DNA of 64,000 nucleotides, taken from positions 157,654 to 221,653 of the forward strand of contig CAMYJH010000002.1 of assembly GCA_947258715.1 (NCBI GenBank), written 5' to 3'. Both the position numbers and the translations under genes were made by a program. Shown one piece after another: positions 1-8,979 of the stretch; position 1 is the stretch's first letter, and each line of letters opens with the position of its first letter. The notes beneath the pieces are model-generated. The model saw only the letters and a program-made list of their open reading frames with translations, was not told the DNA's origin and searched no databases. This stretch comes from an uncultured Gammaproteobacteria bacterium (GTDB taxonomy: Bacteria > Pseudomonadota > Gammaproteobacteria > HK1).

Positions 1-1575
1 GGTCAGCACGCCTTCATCGTCCATGGCCACTTCGCAAACTAGGTGCGCGTACTCCCCGATCAGGTGACGCGCGCCGACGTCGCCCTTCAAATCCATGAGC
101 TCAGAAAAAAAGCGCCGGTCCCATAGCACCGGGTTACCGCGTTTGCCGCGAAAGGTCGGCACGCACACGGCGCGACTCTGTAGGGGATCGTATGCGGCAA
201 CGAGCCTGTCGATATCGGCGCTGGTGACATTGGGCATGTCGCCTAGGCACACCACCACGGCGTCACAGCTCTGCGGCAACGCGGCGATGCCCGTTCTAAG
301 CGAAGCACTCAAGCCAAGGGCATAGTCTTGGCAATACACCGTCTCGACGCCGGCGCTCAGTAGCGCTGCGGCAACCCGCGACGCCTCGTGGCCGGTAACC
401 ACCATTACGCCGTCGCAAGATGACGCCGCGGCGGCGCTGGCTACTTTTCTCACCAGCGGAACCCCTTCAACGTCCAGAAGCAGCTTGTTGTGCCTACCCA
501 TACGTCGCGACCGCCCGGCCGCCAGCACCAGCGCGAAGACGCGGGGACTCGGACCCGACGGGGTGACGTCGCCAGCGCCGCGGGGCAGGGGGCGATCCGC
601 AGTCTCCTTGAGCAGTCCGCCAACGCCTAAGCGCGTGATCACCGCTTTGTCTACTTCAAGCCCGGCCGCGAGGCTGCTCAGGATCGCGTCGATGCCGTTG
701 TACTGGGGCGATCGGGCGCTCCCTGGCAGGCCCAGCAGCGGCACCTTGCCGCGGCGTGCGATGAGAATGAGGTTGCCCGGGTCCATGGGCATGCCGTAGT
801 GCACGATCTCTCCGCCAGCGGCGACGATTGCGGACGGCACCACATCGCGGCGATCCACGATGGCCGAAGCGCCGACAATGAGCACCATGCCGGCACCGGC
901 GTGCAGCAGTTCGGCGACCGACGCGCGCACCGCGGCCACCGTATGGACACAGCGCCGCTCCTCCACCAGCCTTCCCCCCACCGAGGCGATACGCTGCGCA
1001 ATCACCCCGGCGGTCTTGTCCAGCAGCGGCTCCCGGGTGCCGGGCAGCCGGGTCTGAACCAGGCCCGCGCGGAAGCCCTCGAAGGCCGCGACTCGAAGCA
1101 CATTGGTCCGGTCGGCGAGCAGTGCCGCGACTTCATCCAGACGCGACTTTGCCACCGCGAAGGGGATGACTTTCACCGTCGCGATCATCTGCTTAGGTGT
1201 CACCACCGCCCGGTTCGAAAGCGTCGCCACGGTCATGGCTTCGTCCGCGCCGTTGACCGCGTCCACCGCGGCGGCGTCCACCTCAAGCAGTCCCGTTTCG
1301 GTTGCGAACAAGTTGCAGCGTCCGGTGAAGGCGGCGCCTTTGCGCGTGCCCTCGCCTCTGAGCCTTTCGGCGATGAAGTTCGCAGACTCGTCCTCAGAAA
1401 CATCGCACGCCTCGAGCCGTGCCGCCATCACCTGATGAATGTTTGCCGCCTTTAGCCGCTCGAGATCCTCCCGCGTGAGCACCCGCCCTTTTTTCAGCGC
1501 CCCGTTTCCGAGGCGCAACGAGTGCGCCAGGATCGCCCCCTCGGCCTCGGCCAGCGGCAGCTGACCGAACTTCAC
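1..1575 (-). CDS. Molybdopterin-binding / MobA-MocA-like nucleotidyltransferase fusion (3' end outside window)
   Basis: Open reading frame of 525 codons that leaves the window at base 1. Residues 1 to about 340 resemble a MoeA/MogA-type molybdopterin-binding region. From residue about 346 a MobA/MocA-like nucleotidyltransferase starts with the signature LAAGRSRRMG followed by a lysine. Such fusions transfer a nucleotide to molybdopterin. In a CO-dehydrogenase-like operon the expected product is molybdopterin cytosine dinucleotide, the cofactor of this enzyme family (inference from context). The start is a GTG whose bases overlap the TGA of the preceding XdhC-like gene (GTGA), so translation is probably coupled. 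It is the last visible gene of the cox accessory cluster. Nucleotide specificity (CTP or GTP) cannot be read with certainty. Confidence 0.85.
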   Translation of the reverse strand, partial: MKFGQLPLAEAEGAILAHSLRLGNGALKKGRVLTREDLERLKAANIHQVMAARLEACDVSEDESANFIAERLRGEGTRKGAAFTGRCNLFATETGLLEVDAAAVDAVNGADEAMTVATLSNRAVVTPKQMIATVKVIPFAVAKSRLDEVAALLADRTNVLRVAAFEGFRAGLVQTRLPGTREPLLDKTAGVIAQRIASVGGRLVEERRCVHTVAAVRASVAELLHAGAGMVLIVGASAIVDRRDVVPSAIVAAGGEIVHYGMPMDPGNLILIARRGKVPLLGLPGSARSPQYNGIDAILSSLAAGLEVDKAVITRLGVGGLLKETADRPLPRGAGDVTPSGPSPRVFALVLAAGRSRRMGRHNKLLLDVEGVPLVRKVASAAAASSCDGVMVVTGHEASRVAAALLSAGVETVYCQDYALGLSASLRTGIAALPQSCDAVVVCLGDMPNVTSADIDRLVAAYDPLQSRAVCVPTFRGKRGNPVLWDRRFFSELMDLKGDVGARHLIGEYAHLVCEVAMDDEGVLT

Positions 1576-2279
1576 GAACTATTTCCGCCGCGCAGTTGTT
1601 GCGTCGCCTGCGCCAGAATGGCGGTGGCGATTTCGGCCGGCGAGCGGGCGCTAATGGGGAGTCCAGCGGGTCCGTGGATGCGGGCGATGTCGGCGTTATC
1701 GAAACCCGCCTGCTTAAGGCGCTCCACGCGGCCCGCATGGGTGCGCGTGCTTCCCAGCGAGGCGATGTAGAACGCCGTCGACTCAAGCGCTACCGCCAGC
1801 GCCGGATCGTCGAGCTTCGGATCGTGGGTCAGTGTGATTACCGCCGTGCGCCGATCCGGCGCCAGCTCCCGAAGCGCGTCATCCGGCCATTCCACCACCA
1901 CGCGCACGTCGGGAAATCGGTCAGCGCTTGCGAACGCGCGGCGCGGATCGATCACCGTAACCTCATAACCCAATAGCCCGGCCATGGGCGCCAACGCCTG
2001 GCTGATGTGCACCGCGCCCACGATTGCCATCCGCAGCGGCGGATTGAGGACCTGCACGAACACCTGGCCGTGAGCGGTTTCGATGCAGCCGCAACGATCG
2101 TCGCCAATGGCATCAGCCGCGGCTGCAGCAACGTCGTCGACGGCGAGGTCTTCATCGCCGGCAACGAGGCCCTCGGATGCCATCAGGGCTTGAGCACCGC
2201 CTTCAAGGACGGTCACGAGGGCGACGGGACGCTTCGCCCTTTGCGCCTCGATTACAGCCGCCAGCAGCTCGCGTCTCAT
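1572..2279 (-). CDS. XdhC/CoxF-like molybdenum cofactor maturation protein (Rossmann half)
   Basis: 235 residues. Residues about 84-215 match the C-terminal Rossmann domain of the XdhC family, with a dinucleotide-binding-like turn (IVGAVHIS) and the segment ASLGSTRTHAGRVERL typical of XdhC. XdhC-family proteins bind molybdenum cofactor, promote its sulfuration and hand it to hydroxylases such as xanthine or CO dehydrogenase. The chosen ATG at 2279 overlaps the stop of the upstream gene as ATGA, which favours it over an in-frame ATG 19 codons earlier that lies inside that gene. Its own stop overlaps the GTG of the next gene. The usual XdhC N-terminal cysteine-containing half is encoded separately just upstream, so the pair acts as a split XdhC. 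Confidence 0.85.
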   Translation of the reverse strand: MRRELLAAVIEAQRAKRPVALVTVLEGGAQALMASEGLVAGDEDLAVDDVAAAAADAIGDDRCGCIETAHGQVFVQVLNPPLRMAIVGAVHISQALAPMAGLLGYEVTVIDPRRAFASADRFPDVRVVVEWPDDALRELAPDRRTAVITLTHDPKLDDPALAVALESTAFYIASLGSTRTHAGRVERLKQAGFDNADIARIHGPAGLPISARSPAEIATAILAQATQQLRGGNSS

Positions 2280-2602
2280 TCCAGCCGTTCGACGAACACC
2301 CGCACCTTGCCGCCGCAGGCAAGGCCGACGTCCCACGCCTGTTCGTCGCTGACGCCGAATTCCAGAAGCCGCGGCTTACCGTCGGCAATCACCTCGACGG
2401 CTTCGTTGATCACAGCGCCCTCGATACAGCCGCCGGAAACGGAGCCCAGAAACGACTTTTTGTCGTCCACCAGCAGCTGGCTGCCCGCAGCTCGGGGGGA
2501 CGACCCCCAGGTGGCCACCACGGTGCAAAGCGCGACCCCCCGGCCCTGGTCCCGCCAGCAGGCTGCGGTTTCAAAGATGTCGCTGTCATTGCTCATGCTC
2601 AA
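2276..2602 (-). CDS. XdhC/CoxI family small protein (N-terminal XdhC_CoxI half)
   Basis: 108 residues that match only the N-terminal XdhC_CoxI domain. Visible motifs are SVSGGCIEGAV near the middle and LACGGKVRVFVE near the end, both with the cysteines conserved in molybdenum cofactor insertion proteins. It probably binds or delivers sulfurated cofactor to the CoxL-like subunit (family knowledge). An in-frame second methionine two codons later is an equally good start. The gene overlaps the following Rossmann-half gene by four bases (ATGA). The preceding gene, coxE, ends 107 bases upstream. Confidence 0.85.
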   Translation of the reverse strand: MSMSNDSDIFETAACWRDQGRGVALCTVVATWGSSPRAAGSQLLVDDKKSFLGSVSGGCIEGAVINEAVEVIADGKPRLLEFGVSDEQAWDVGLACGGKVRVFVERLE

Positions 2603-2709
2603 TCAGGAACAGTATACGTAATTGCCGTCGCTACTCTCCTTGCCACCCTGGTTTTACCGGTGGTGGTGTTGAACCGAGATTTCAATGCCGTTAGCTGTAG
2701 CGTTCCCGT

Positions 2710-3945
2710 TCATGCCGCGCGATGCTGCCAGGCCAGGTGTTTCCCACCCTCATGTGCCGGGGCGGAGAGGCAGGCGGCGAGCTGCTCGATGCTCTCCAGA
2801 TTATGCGCGGCGCGCAATTCGTCCACGTACGGCAGCAGCGCTCGCATGCCCAGCGCCCTCGGGGCGAAGTCTCGGTATCGAAGCAGCGGATTCAACCAGA
2901 TAAGTCGCCGGCAAGATTTGGAGAGCCGATCGGCGGCCTCGGCAAGGCCCTCGCCCGCATCGCGATCGAGCCCGTCGGTGATCAGCAGCACCACGGCCCC
3001 TTGAGCCAGCACCCGCCGTGACCAGAAACGGTTGAAGTCGCGAAGACATACGCCAATGCGAGTGCCGCCGCTCCAGTCGTCAACCGCCTGCGACACTCTC
3101 TCCAGTGCATCGTCCACGTCGCGGGTGCGCAGCTGACGGCTGATGTTGGACAGCCGCGTGCCGAACACGAAGCTCGAGACGCGCTCTCGATGGCGGCTGA
3201 GCAGGTGAGCGAAATGCAGCAGCATGCGTGAATAGCGACTCATGGAGCCGGAAATGTCGCAAAGGATCACCAGTGGCGGTGGACGTTTTCGCCGACGCCG
3301 CCGAATCAGCGGCATGGCACCGGGGCCGGTGCGAAGCGCCGATCTAAGACTGGCGCGCATGTCTACCCGACGGCCATGAGGGTGGACCTCAAAGCGTCGC
3401 GTCGGCACCTGCATGAAGGGCAACACCAGTCGCTCCAGCGCGGCACGGGCGTTGGCGATTTCCAGCGCGCTCATCTGTTCGAAGTCTTTTTTCTGAAGCA
3501 GTTCACGGTCCGACCAGGTCAACCGGGCGTCGAGCTCCAGCTGTGGCGGCGCTTGCTGCTGCTCCCCGCGGGCTCCATCGGGCGAGAACAGGGCTTCGCT
3601 AACTCGACGGCTCAAGGCGCTTTCTGGTTCCAAGTCCTGCTGTCGAAGCTCCGGCAGCACGAGCGCCATCATCCGCTCAAGCAGGCGCGGGTTTTTCCAG
3701 AAGACGTGAAAAGCCTGGTCGAAAATCATCCGCTGATCGGCGCGACTGACGAAGACTGCGTGTAGCGTCCAGTAAAAATCGCGACGGTCGTTGATACCCA
3801 CCGCGCACACGGCGCGCACCGCGTCGATGACGCGCCCCGGGCCGATGGGTAGACCCGCGGCCCGAAGCACCCGGGCGAAACGCATGATGTTCTCGACCAG
3901 GCGGCCAGCAGTGGTGGTTTCGTTGACGTCAGAGTTATCGCTCAT
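2710..3945 (-). CDS. coxE: CoxE-like VWA-domain protein
   Basis: 411 residues. The C-terminal half is a von Willebrand A domain with a MIDAS motif DISGSMS at residues 230-236 and a second metal-site segment ITDGLDRD further on. The preceding arginine-rich stretch RRRRRKRPPP is typical of CoxE. In Oligotropha carboxidovorans CoxD (AAA+) and CoxE assist assembly of the copper-sulfur-molybdenum centre of CO dehydrogenase. The equivalent role here is inferred from family and neighbours. It follows the MoxR/CoxD gene after a 67-base gap that contains a short tandem repeat, so it may be cotranscribed with that gene. Confidence 0.9.
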   Translation of the reverse strand: MSDNSDVNETTTAGRLVENIMRFARVLRAAGLPIGPGRVIDAVRAVCAVGINDRRDFYWTLHAVFVSRADQRMIFDQAFHVFWKNPRLLERMMALVLPELRQQDLEPESALSRRVSEALFSPDGARGEQQQAPPQLELDARLTWSDRELLQKKDFEQMSALEIANARAALERLVLPFMQVPTRRFEVHPHGRRVDMRASLRSALRTGPGAMPLIRRRRRKRPPPLVILCDISGSMSRYSRMLLHFAHLLSRHRERVSSFVFGTRLSNISRQLRTRDVDDALERVSQAVDDWSGGTRIGVCLRDFNRFWSRRVLAQGAVVLLITDGLDRDAGEGLAEAADRLSKSCRRLIWLNPLLRYRDFAPRALGMRALLPYVDELRAAHNLESIEQLAACLSAPAHEGGKHLAWQHRAA

Positions 3946-3973
3946 GGAAGCAGGATCGATTTGGTCGTAGTCA

Positions 3974-3994
3974 GTGATTAGTGATTAGTGATTC
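3974..3994. repeat. Tandem GTGATTA heptamer, about three copies
   Basis: Three head-to-tail 7-base units (GTGATTA, GTGATTA, GTGATTC) in the 67-base gap between the CoxD-like and CoxE-like genes. The same heptamer recurs in both orientations in the gap downstream of the CorB-like gene near 19.93-20.01 kb, which suggests a dispersed intergenic repeat. No function is evident. Confidence 0.6.
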
Positions 3995-4012
3995 GTACGT
4001 GAGAGTGGTCCG

Positions 4013-4921
4013 CTACTTGCTCTGCATCTCCGCTTTGATCTCCTCCAATATTCTCGCCGCTTCCGTATCGCGCACCCGGGCAATATCGTCTTGGTACTTG
4101 AGCAGCGCGCCGAGGGTGTCATTGACCACGTCCGGCTCGAGCGTCATCACGTCCAGCTGGGTCAACGCCTGGTTCCAGTCGATGGTTTCGGCGATACCGG
4201 GCAGCTTGAACAAATCCAGCTCTCGTAATCGCTGCACGAAGGCGACCACCTGACGGCTCAAGGCCGCGCTCGCTCGTGGTGTCTTAATCCTCAATATCGC
4301 AAGCTCGCGTTCGGCACTGGGATAATCGACCCAGTGATAAAAACAACGGCGCTTGAGCGCGTCGTGAATCTCGCGCGTGCGGTTGGAAGTGATCACGGTA
4401 ACGGGCGGCGCTTCGGCTCTAATGGTCCCGATCTCCGGCACCGTGATCTGGTAATCGGAGAGCACTTCCAGCAGATAGGCTTCAAACGGCTCGTCGGCCC
4501 GGTCCAGCTCATCGATAAGCAACACCGGAGGCCCCTCGTCGTGGGGCTGGAGCGATTCGAGCAGCGGCCGCTGGATCAGGAAACGGCGAGAAAACACGTC
4601 CTCCGCCAGCCGATCCCGCTCCGTTTCGCCGGCGGCTTCGGCAAGCCTGATCTCGATCATTTGCCGGGAGTAGTTCCACTCGTATACCGCCGAGGCCACA
4701 TCCAGGCCTTCGTAACACTGGAGTCTCAGCAGACGCCGTTCCAAGCTCGCGGCAAGGACCTTGGCGATTTCCGTCTTGCCCACGCCGGCTTCGCCTTCGA
4801 GAAACAGCGGGCGGGTAAGCTTGAGCGCAAGAAATACCGCGGTCGCCAGGCTACGGTCGGCGACATAGTTACCCGCCGCCAGCAGCGCTTCGGTGGCAGG
4901 GATGTCGTTGGGGACCTTCAT
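4013..4921 (-). CDS. coxD: CoxD-like MoxR-family AAA+ ATPase
   Basis: 302 residues. Walker A is GEAGVGKT at residues 43-50 and Walker B is LLIDELD at about 134-140, followed by an ASNR-like sensor segment (VITSNRTREIHDALKRR). MoxR ATPases act with VWA proteins as chaperones for metalloenzyme maturation. Here the VWA partner (CoxE-like) is the next gene. It lies 126 bases downstream of coxM, beyond a probable terminator, so this accessory block may have its own promoter or depend on read-through. Confidence 0.92.
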   Translation of the reverse strand: MKVPNDIPATEALLAAGNYVADRSLATAVFLALKLTRPLFLEGEAGVGKTEIAKVLAASLERRLLRLQCYEGLDVASAVYEWNYSRQMIEIRLAEAAGETERDRLAEDVFSRRFLIQRPLLESLQPHDEGPPVLLIDELDRADEPFEAYLLEVLSDYQITVPEIGTIRAEAPPVTVITSNRTREIHDALKRRCFYHWVDYPSAERELAILRIKTPRASAALSRQVVAFVQRLRELDLFKLPGIAETIDWNQALTQLDVMTLEPDVVNDTLGALLKYQDDIARVRDTEAARILEEIKAEMQSK

Positions 4922-4990
4922 GCTGGATTGAGGGTGTCGTTATCCGAGTGGTAAGAGCCGTTTCCGAACCTTATTTCGTATGTCCAACGC

Positions 4991-5027
4991 AAAAAAGGCC
5001 GGAAGCGGGTAAGCCGCCCCGGCCTTT
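4991..5027 (-). terminator. Rho-independent terminator after coxM
   Basis: Reading the minus strand, a 9-bp stem (AAAGGCCGG paired with CCGGCCTTT) closes a 16-base loop and runs into a tract of six T. It lies 20 bases past the coxM stop and before the CoxD-like gene. It would separate the structural genes (S, L, M) from the accessory genes, or attenuate read-through between them. Confidence 0.75.
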
Positions 5028-5047
5028 CAGAATCACTGAGACCGACC

Positions 5048-5845
5048 TCAGCCGATCGCCGCCGCTACCGCGCGTTTGGCCATAACGGTTACCAGATGCG
5101 CGCGGTACTCGGCGCTGGCGTGGATGTCAGTGTTCAAGCCGTCCTCAGGCACCTTGATACCCTCCACCGCCTGCGGGGAAAGCTTTGTCGCCAGCGCTTT
5201 TTCCATAGCATCAACGCGGAAGACGCTGGGTCCCGCCCCGGTTACCGCCACGCGCACGCCGTCTTTGGCCTGACACACCATGACTCCCACTACCGCGTAG
5301 CGAGACGCCGGATTGGGAAACTTGACGTAAGCCGCTTTTTCCGGAATGGGAAAGCGCACTTCGGTAATAATCTCGTGCTCTTCCAGCGCGGTTTCGAAAA
5401 GGCCGGTAAAAAATTCATCCGCGGCGATCTCACGCCGGTCGGTCTTGACCGTCGCGTTGAGTCCCACCAAAGCGGCCGGGTAATCCGCCGCGGGATCGGC
5501 GTTGGCAATGGAGCCGCCTAAAGTGCCGCGGTTTCTCACCTGGGGATCGCCGATATGGGCAGCAAGCGCGGCCAGCGCGGGGATCGCGGATTTCACCTCC
5601 TCCGACGAAGCGACTTCAGCGTGCCGGGTCATCGCGCCGATCGCCAGCGCATCGCCGTCGCGGCGAATCCCGGAAAGACTGGCAATGCCACCGAGGTCAA
5701 TGAGGTCCGACGGCTGTGCCAGGCGTTGTTTCATCGTCGGAATCAGGGTCATACCCCCGGCCATATACTCGGCGTCCTCGGCCGCAGCAGCTGCTTTCGA
5801 TGCATCGTCGAGTGATGATGCTCGCTGATATTTGAAGTTGTACAT
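5048..5845 (-). CDS. coxM: Aerobic CO-dehydrogenase-like medium (FAD) subunit
   Basis: 265 residues, normal for the FAD-binding subunit of molybdenum hydroxylases. The first FAD motif is AGGMTLIPTMKQR near residue 29. The second is TLGGSIANADPAADYP near residue 109, equivalent to the TIGG motif. The subunit passes electrons from the [2Fe-2S] subunit to quinone or another acceptor at the membrane. A strong GGAGG ribosome-binding site begins within the stop codon of coxL and sits eight bases before the ATG, so L and M are closely coupled. Gene order S-L-M is that of form II clusters, whereas form I clusters are M-S-L. Confidence 0.93.
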   Translation of the reverse strand: MYNFKYQRASSLDDASKAAAAAEDAEYMAGGMTLIPTMKQRLAQPSDLIDLGGIASLSGIRRDGDALAIGAMTRHAEVASSEEVKSAIPALAALAAHIGDPQVRNRGTLGGSIANADPAADYPAALVGLNATVKTDRREIAADEFFTGLFETALEEHEIITEVRFPIPEKAAYVKFPNPASRYAVVGVMVCQAKDGVRVAVTGAGPSVFRVDAMEKALATKLSPQAVEGIKVPEDGLNTDIHASAEYRAHLVTVMAKRAVAAAIG

Positions 5846-5857
5846 GGCTGATCCCTC

Positions 5858-8212
5858 CTAGCCTGCGGCGTTGAGCGCGCGCCAAACCTTTTCCGGGGTC
5901 GCGGGCATGGTGATGTTGCTGGCTCCGATGGCGTCGGTGATGGCATTGACTAGCGCCGCCGGTGCGGCGATGGCGCCAGCCTCGCCGCAGCCTTTAACCC
6001 CCAGCGGGTTGTGGGGACAGGGCGTAACCTGGGTTGCGACCTCGATATCGGGAAACACGTCCGCCCGCGGCATGCCATAGTCCATGAACGAGCCGGTCAG
6101 CAGCTGACCGGAGTCCGGCGCGTATTGGCAGCCCTCCAGTAACGCCTGGCCGATGCCGTGGGCCACGCCACCGTGGACTTGACCTTCGACGATCATCGGG
6201 TTGACGATGTTGCCGAAATCATCCGCGGCGACCCATTTGACAATGTCCACCACGCCCGTGTCAGGGTCCACCTCCACTTCGCAAGCGTGGGTGCCCGCAG
6301 GAAAAGTGAAGTTGGCGGGATCGTAAAAGGCGCTTTCGTCGAGTCCCGGCTCGAGCTCGTCCGAAGGGTAGTTGTGAGGCACATAGGCGGCAAATGCGAC
6401 AGCGCCGATGTCCATCGTCCTGTCGGTGCCCTTGACGGTGAAATTCCCGTCCTTGAACTCGATGTCCTCTTCCGCCGCCTCCAGCGTATGCGCCGCAATC
6501 TTCCGCCCTTTGGCAATCACTTTGTCGATGGCTTTGCTGATGGCGGAGCCGCCGACGGCAAGCGATCGCGATCCGTAGGTGCCCATGGCGAATGGGATCC
6601 TCGCGGTGTCGCCGTGAACGACGTCGATGTTGTCAAAAGGCACGCCGAGTTTGTCGGACACCAGCTGGGCAAAGGTCGTTTCGTGACCCTGACCGTGGCT
6701 GTGGGAACCGGTGAACACGGTCACGTTGCCGGTGGGGTTGAAGCGGATCTCCGCCGACTCGTAGAGACCGACGCCGGCACCCAGCGATCCAACTACCGCG
6801 GATGGGGCGATACCGCAGGCTTCGATGTAGGCGCTAAATCCTACGCCGCGAAGCTTACCCTCAGCCTTCGATTGCTCCTTGCGCTTGGAAAATCCCTTGT
6901 AATCAATGAGCTTCAGCGCCTGATCCATGGAGCCGGCGTAATTCCCGGAGTCGTACTGAAGGGCCACCTGGGTCTGGTACGGAAACGCATCCGCGGGGAT
7001 GAAATTGATCTTTCGTAGATCCGACGCGTCCATTTTCATTTCCCGCGCGGCTTGTTCCACCAGTCTTTCCACCACGTAGGTCGCCTCCGGACGACCGGCA
7101 CCGCGAAGCGCGTCGACAGGCGTGGTGTGGGTGAATACCGCTTTCACCTCGCAGTAAATTGCTTCAGTGGTGTACTGGCCCTGCATCAGCGTCGCGTATA
7201 GGTAAGTCGGCACGCAGGTTGCGAAGGTGGAGAGGTAGGCACCGAGATTGGCAACCGTGGAAACCTTCATGCCGAGAAACTTGCCGCTCTTGTCCAGCGC
7301 CAGCTCTGCATGGGTGACGTGGTCGCGCCCGTGGGCATCGGTCATGAAGGACTCCGATCGCTCCGCGGTCCACTTCACTGGGCGCTTGAGCTCCCGCGCC
7401 GCCCAAGCGGCAACGGTTTCTTCGGAATAAATGAAGATCTTCGAGCCGAAGCCGCCACCGATGTCGGGCGCCACGACCCGCAGCTTGTGCTCAGGGGTAA
7501 GCTGAACGAAGGCCGAGATCACCAGCCGGGCGACGTGGGGATTCTGGCTGGTGGTGTAGAGCGTGATCTCGTCCGTGCCGGAGTTGTAATCGCCGATGGC
7601 GGAACGGGGCTCGATGGCGTTGGGAATCAGACGGTTGTTGATCAGTTCGAGCTTGGTAACGTGGTGCGCCTTGTTGAACATGGCGTCGGTCGCCGACTTG
7701 TCGCCAATTTCCCAGTCGTAGCAGAGGTTGCCCGGCGCGTCGGCGTGCACCTGGGGAGCGCTGTTATCGAGAGCTGCCGTGGGCGACGTCACCGCTGCCT
7801 TCGGCTGGTAATCCACCTCGACAGTTTCCGCCGCGTCCTTAGCCTGCGCATAGCTTTCTGCAATGACCACCGCAAGCGGATCGCCCACATGACGCACGGT
7901 ATCCACCGCCAGCAAAGGATGGGGCGGCGCCTTGTGAGGCTCTCCGTTCTTTCCGGTAATGACCCAACCGCAAATCAGGCCACCAAGACCCGCTTTGACA
8001 ATGTCGGCGCCGGTGAAAACGGCAATTACGCCGGGCGCATTCTCCGCCTTTTCGATGCCGACGGTGAAAGTGGCGTGGGCGTGGGGAGAACGAACGAAAT
8101 AGGCGTAGCTCTGGTTCGGGAGACTGATGTCGTCCAGGTAGCGCCCGTTTCCGGTGAGAAAACGATAGTCTTCTTTGCGCCGCACGGCGGCGCCGATTCC
8201 TGTAGCGCTCAT
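5858..8212 (-). CDS. coxL: Form II CO-dehydrogenase-like large (molybdopterin) subunit
   Basis: 784 residues, the molybdopterin-binding catalytic subunit of the xanthine oxidase family. The DIGGGFGSK cofactor-binding motif is near residue 250, and the [13 protein letters not shown] segment near the C-terminus carries the catalytic glutamate. The active-site loop at residues 368-374 reads ALRGAGR (bases 7091-7111). Form I CO dehydrogenases have AYXCSFR here, with the copper-ligating cysteine. Form II/CODH-like proteins have AYRGAGR. This protein is therefore form II-like, with leucine in place of tyrosine, and has no cysteine for the Cu-S-Mo site. CO oxidation is uncertain and another small aldehyde or heterocycle may be the substrate. 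An AGGAGG site within the last codons of coxS precedes the ATG. Confidence 0.93.
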   Translation of the reverse strand: MSATGIGAAVRRKEDYRFLTGNGRYLDDISLPNQSYAYFVRSPHAHATFTVGIEKAENAPGVIAVFTGADIVKAGLGGLICGWVITGKNGEPHKAPPHPLLAVDTVRHVGDPLAVVIAESYAQAKDAAETVEVDYQPKAAVTSPTAALDNSAPQVHADAPGNLCYDWEIGDKSATDAMFNKAHHVTKLELINNRLIPNAIEPRSAIGDYNSGTDEITLYTTSQNPHVARLVISAFVQLTPEHKLRVVAPDIGGGFGSKIFIYSEETVAAWAARELKRPVKWTAERSESFMTDAHGRDHVTHAELALDKSGKFLGMKVSTVANLGAYLSTFATCVPTYLYATLMQGQYTTEAIYCEVKAVFTHTTPVDALRGAGRPEATYVVERLVEQAAREMKMDASDLRKINFIPADAFPYQTQVALQYDSGNYAGSMDQALKLIDYKGFSKRKEQSKAEGKLRGVGFSAYIEACGIAPSAVVGSLGAGVGLYESAEIRFNPTGNVTVFTGSHSHGQGHETTFAQLVSDKLGVPFDNIDVVHGDTARIPFAMGTYGSRSLAVGGSAISKAIDKVIAKGRKIAAHTLEAAEEDIEFKDGNFTVKGTDRTMDIGAVAFAAYVPHNYPSDELEPGLDESAFYDPANFTFPAGTHACEVEVDPDTGVVDIVKWVAADDFGNIVNPMIVEGQVHGGVAHGIGQALLEGCQYAPDSGQLLTGSFMDYGMPRADVFPDIEVATQVTPCPHNPLGVKGCGEAGAIAAPAALVNAITDAIGASNITMPATPEKVWRALNAAG

Positions 8213-8213
8213 C

Positions 8214-8690
8214 TCAACCTCCTTTACGCATCGCTTTTGCGCCAGCGAGTATCGACTTCACGATGTTGTGATAGCCGGTACAGCGGCAAAGGTTGCCTTC
8301 CAGCCATTCCCGCACTTCACGCTCGCTGGGATCGGGATTGTTGGCCACCAGATCCAGCGCGCTCATCACCATGCCCGGGGTGCAGAATCCACACTGCAGG
8401 CCGTGGTTGTCGCGAAAAGCTTCTTGCATCGGATGCAGCTCGCCGTTTTTGGCCAATCCCTCGATGGTGAGAACATCCGCGCCGTCGACTTGCGACGCGA
8501 GCATGGTGCAGCTTTTTACTGAACGGTCGTTGACGTGGACCACGCAGGCACCGCACTGGCTGGTGTCGCAGCCCACATGGGTGCCGGTTTGACGGAGATG
8601 ATCGCGTAGTAAACTGACCAGCAAGGTGCGTTCCTCGACGTCGGCGGAAACTTTCTTGCCGTTCAGCGTCATGGAGACGGTAACGGTCAT
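8214..8690 (-). CDS. coxS: CO-dehydrogenase-like small [2Fe-2S] subunit
   Basis: 158 residues from the chosen ATG, typical for the iron-sulfur subunit. The ferredoxin-type cluster ligands are C41, C46, C49 and C61. The second cluster ligands are C100, C103, C135 and C137 (CGFC and LCRCTGY). The ATG at 8690 is preceded by GGGAG and matches the normal N-terminus, whereas an in-frame ATG 18 codons earlier would add a non-conserved extension. It is the first gene of the S-L-M unit, and the 289 bases upstream separate it from coxG. Confidence 0.93.
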   Translation of the reverse strand: MTVTVSMTLNGKKVSADVEERTLLVSLLRDHLRQTGTHVGCDTSQCGACVVHVNDRSVKSCTMLASQVDGADVLTIEGLAKNGELHPMQEAFRDNHGLQCGFCTPGMVMSALDLVANNPDPSEREVREWLEGNLCRCTGYHNIVKSILAGAKAMRKGG

Positions 8691-8979
8691 GGGTCCTCTC
8701 CCTCGGATGACGGTATTTTTCGAGCGGCTGTCGCTAGGAGTCATCCAGCGACGCCGGGGAATGTGATTGCGCCTGAGTTCGGATAGGGTGAAGTGTCCCT
8801 AGGTCTCTCCGGCCGCAGCGTTTGCGGCAATTAACGCAATCCGCCTCAGTCAAATCAAGAGCTTACATGTTGGAATCGCGGACCGCGGCGGAAACGCGGC
8901 GACCAGCGCTCGAAGCCTTACCCGCGCGCCTATGGTGTTAGCTGTTGCTTGCGCCGTCAAGGCCGCGCGCGGGATGGTT

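Noticed and set aside
799-1455. Long plus-strand frame opposite the molybdopterin fusion gene
   Set aside because: It lies wholly opposite a well-supported gene and its translation shows no domain pattern; high-GC sequences commonly give such frames.
7091-7111. Form I CO dehydrogenase
   Set aside because: The AYXCSFR loop with its cysteine is missing; ALRGAGR points to form II.
7310-8470. A 386-residue plus-strand frame across coxL and coxS
   Set aside because: It is antisense to two conserved subunits and has no recognisable family.
8691-8979. A promoter for coxS
   Set aside because: TTGATT/TTGACT and TAATTG elements exist near 8835-8860, but spacing is 14 or 19 bases and support is insufficient.
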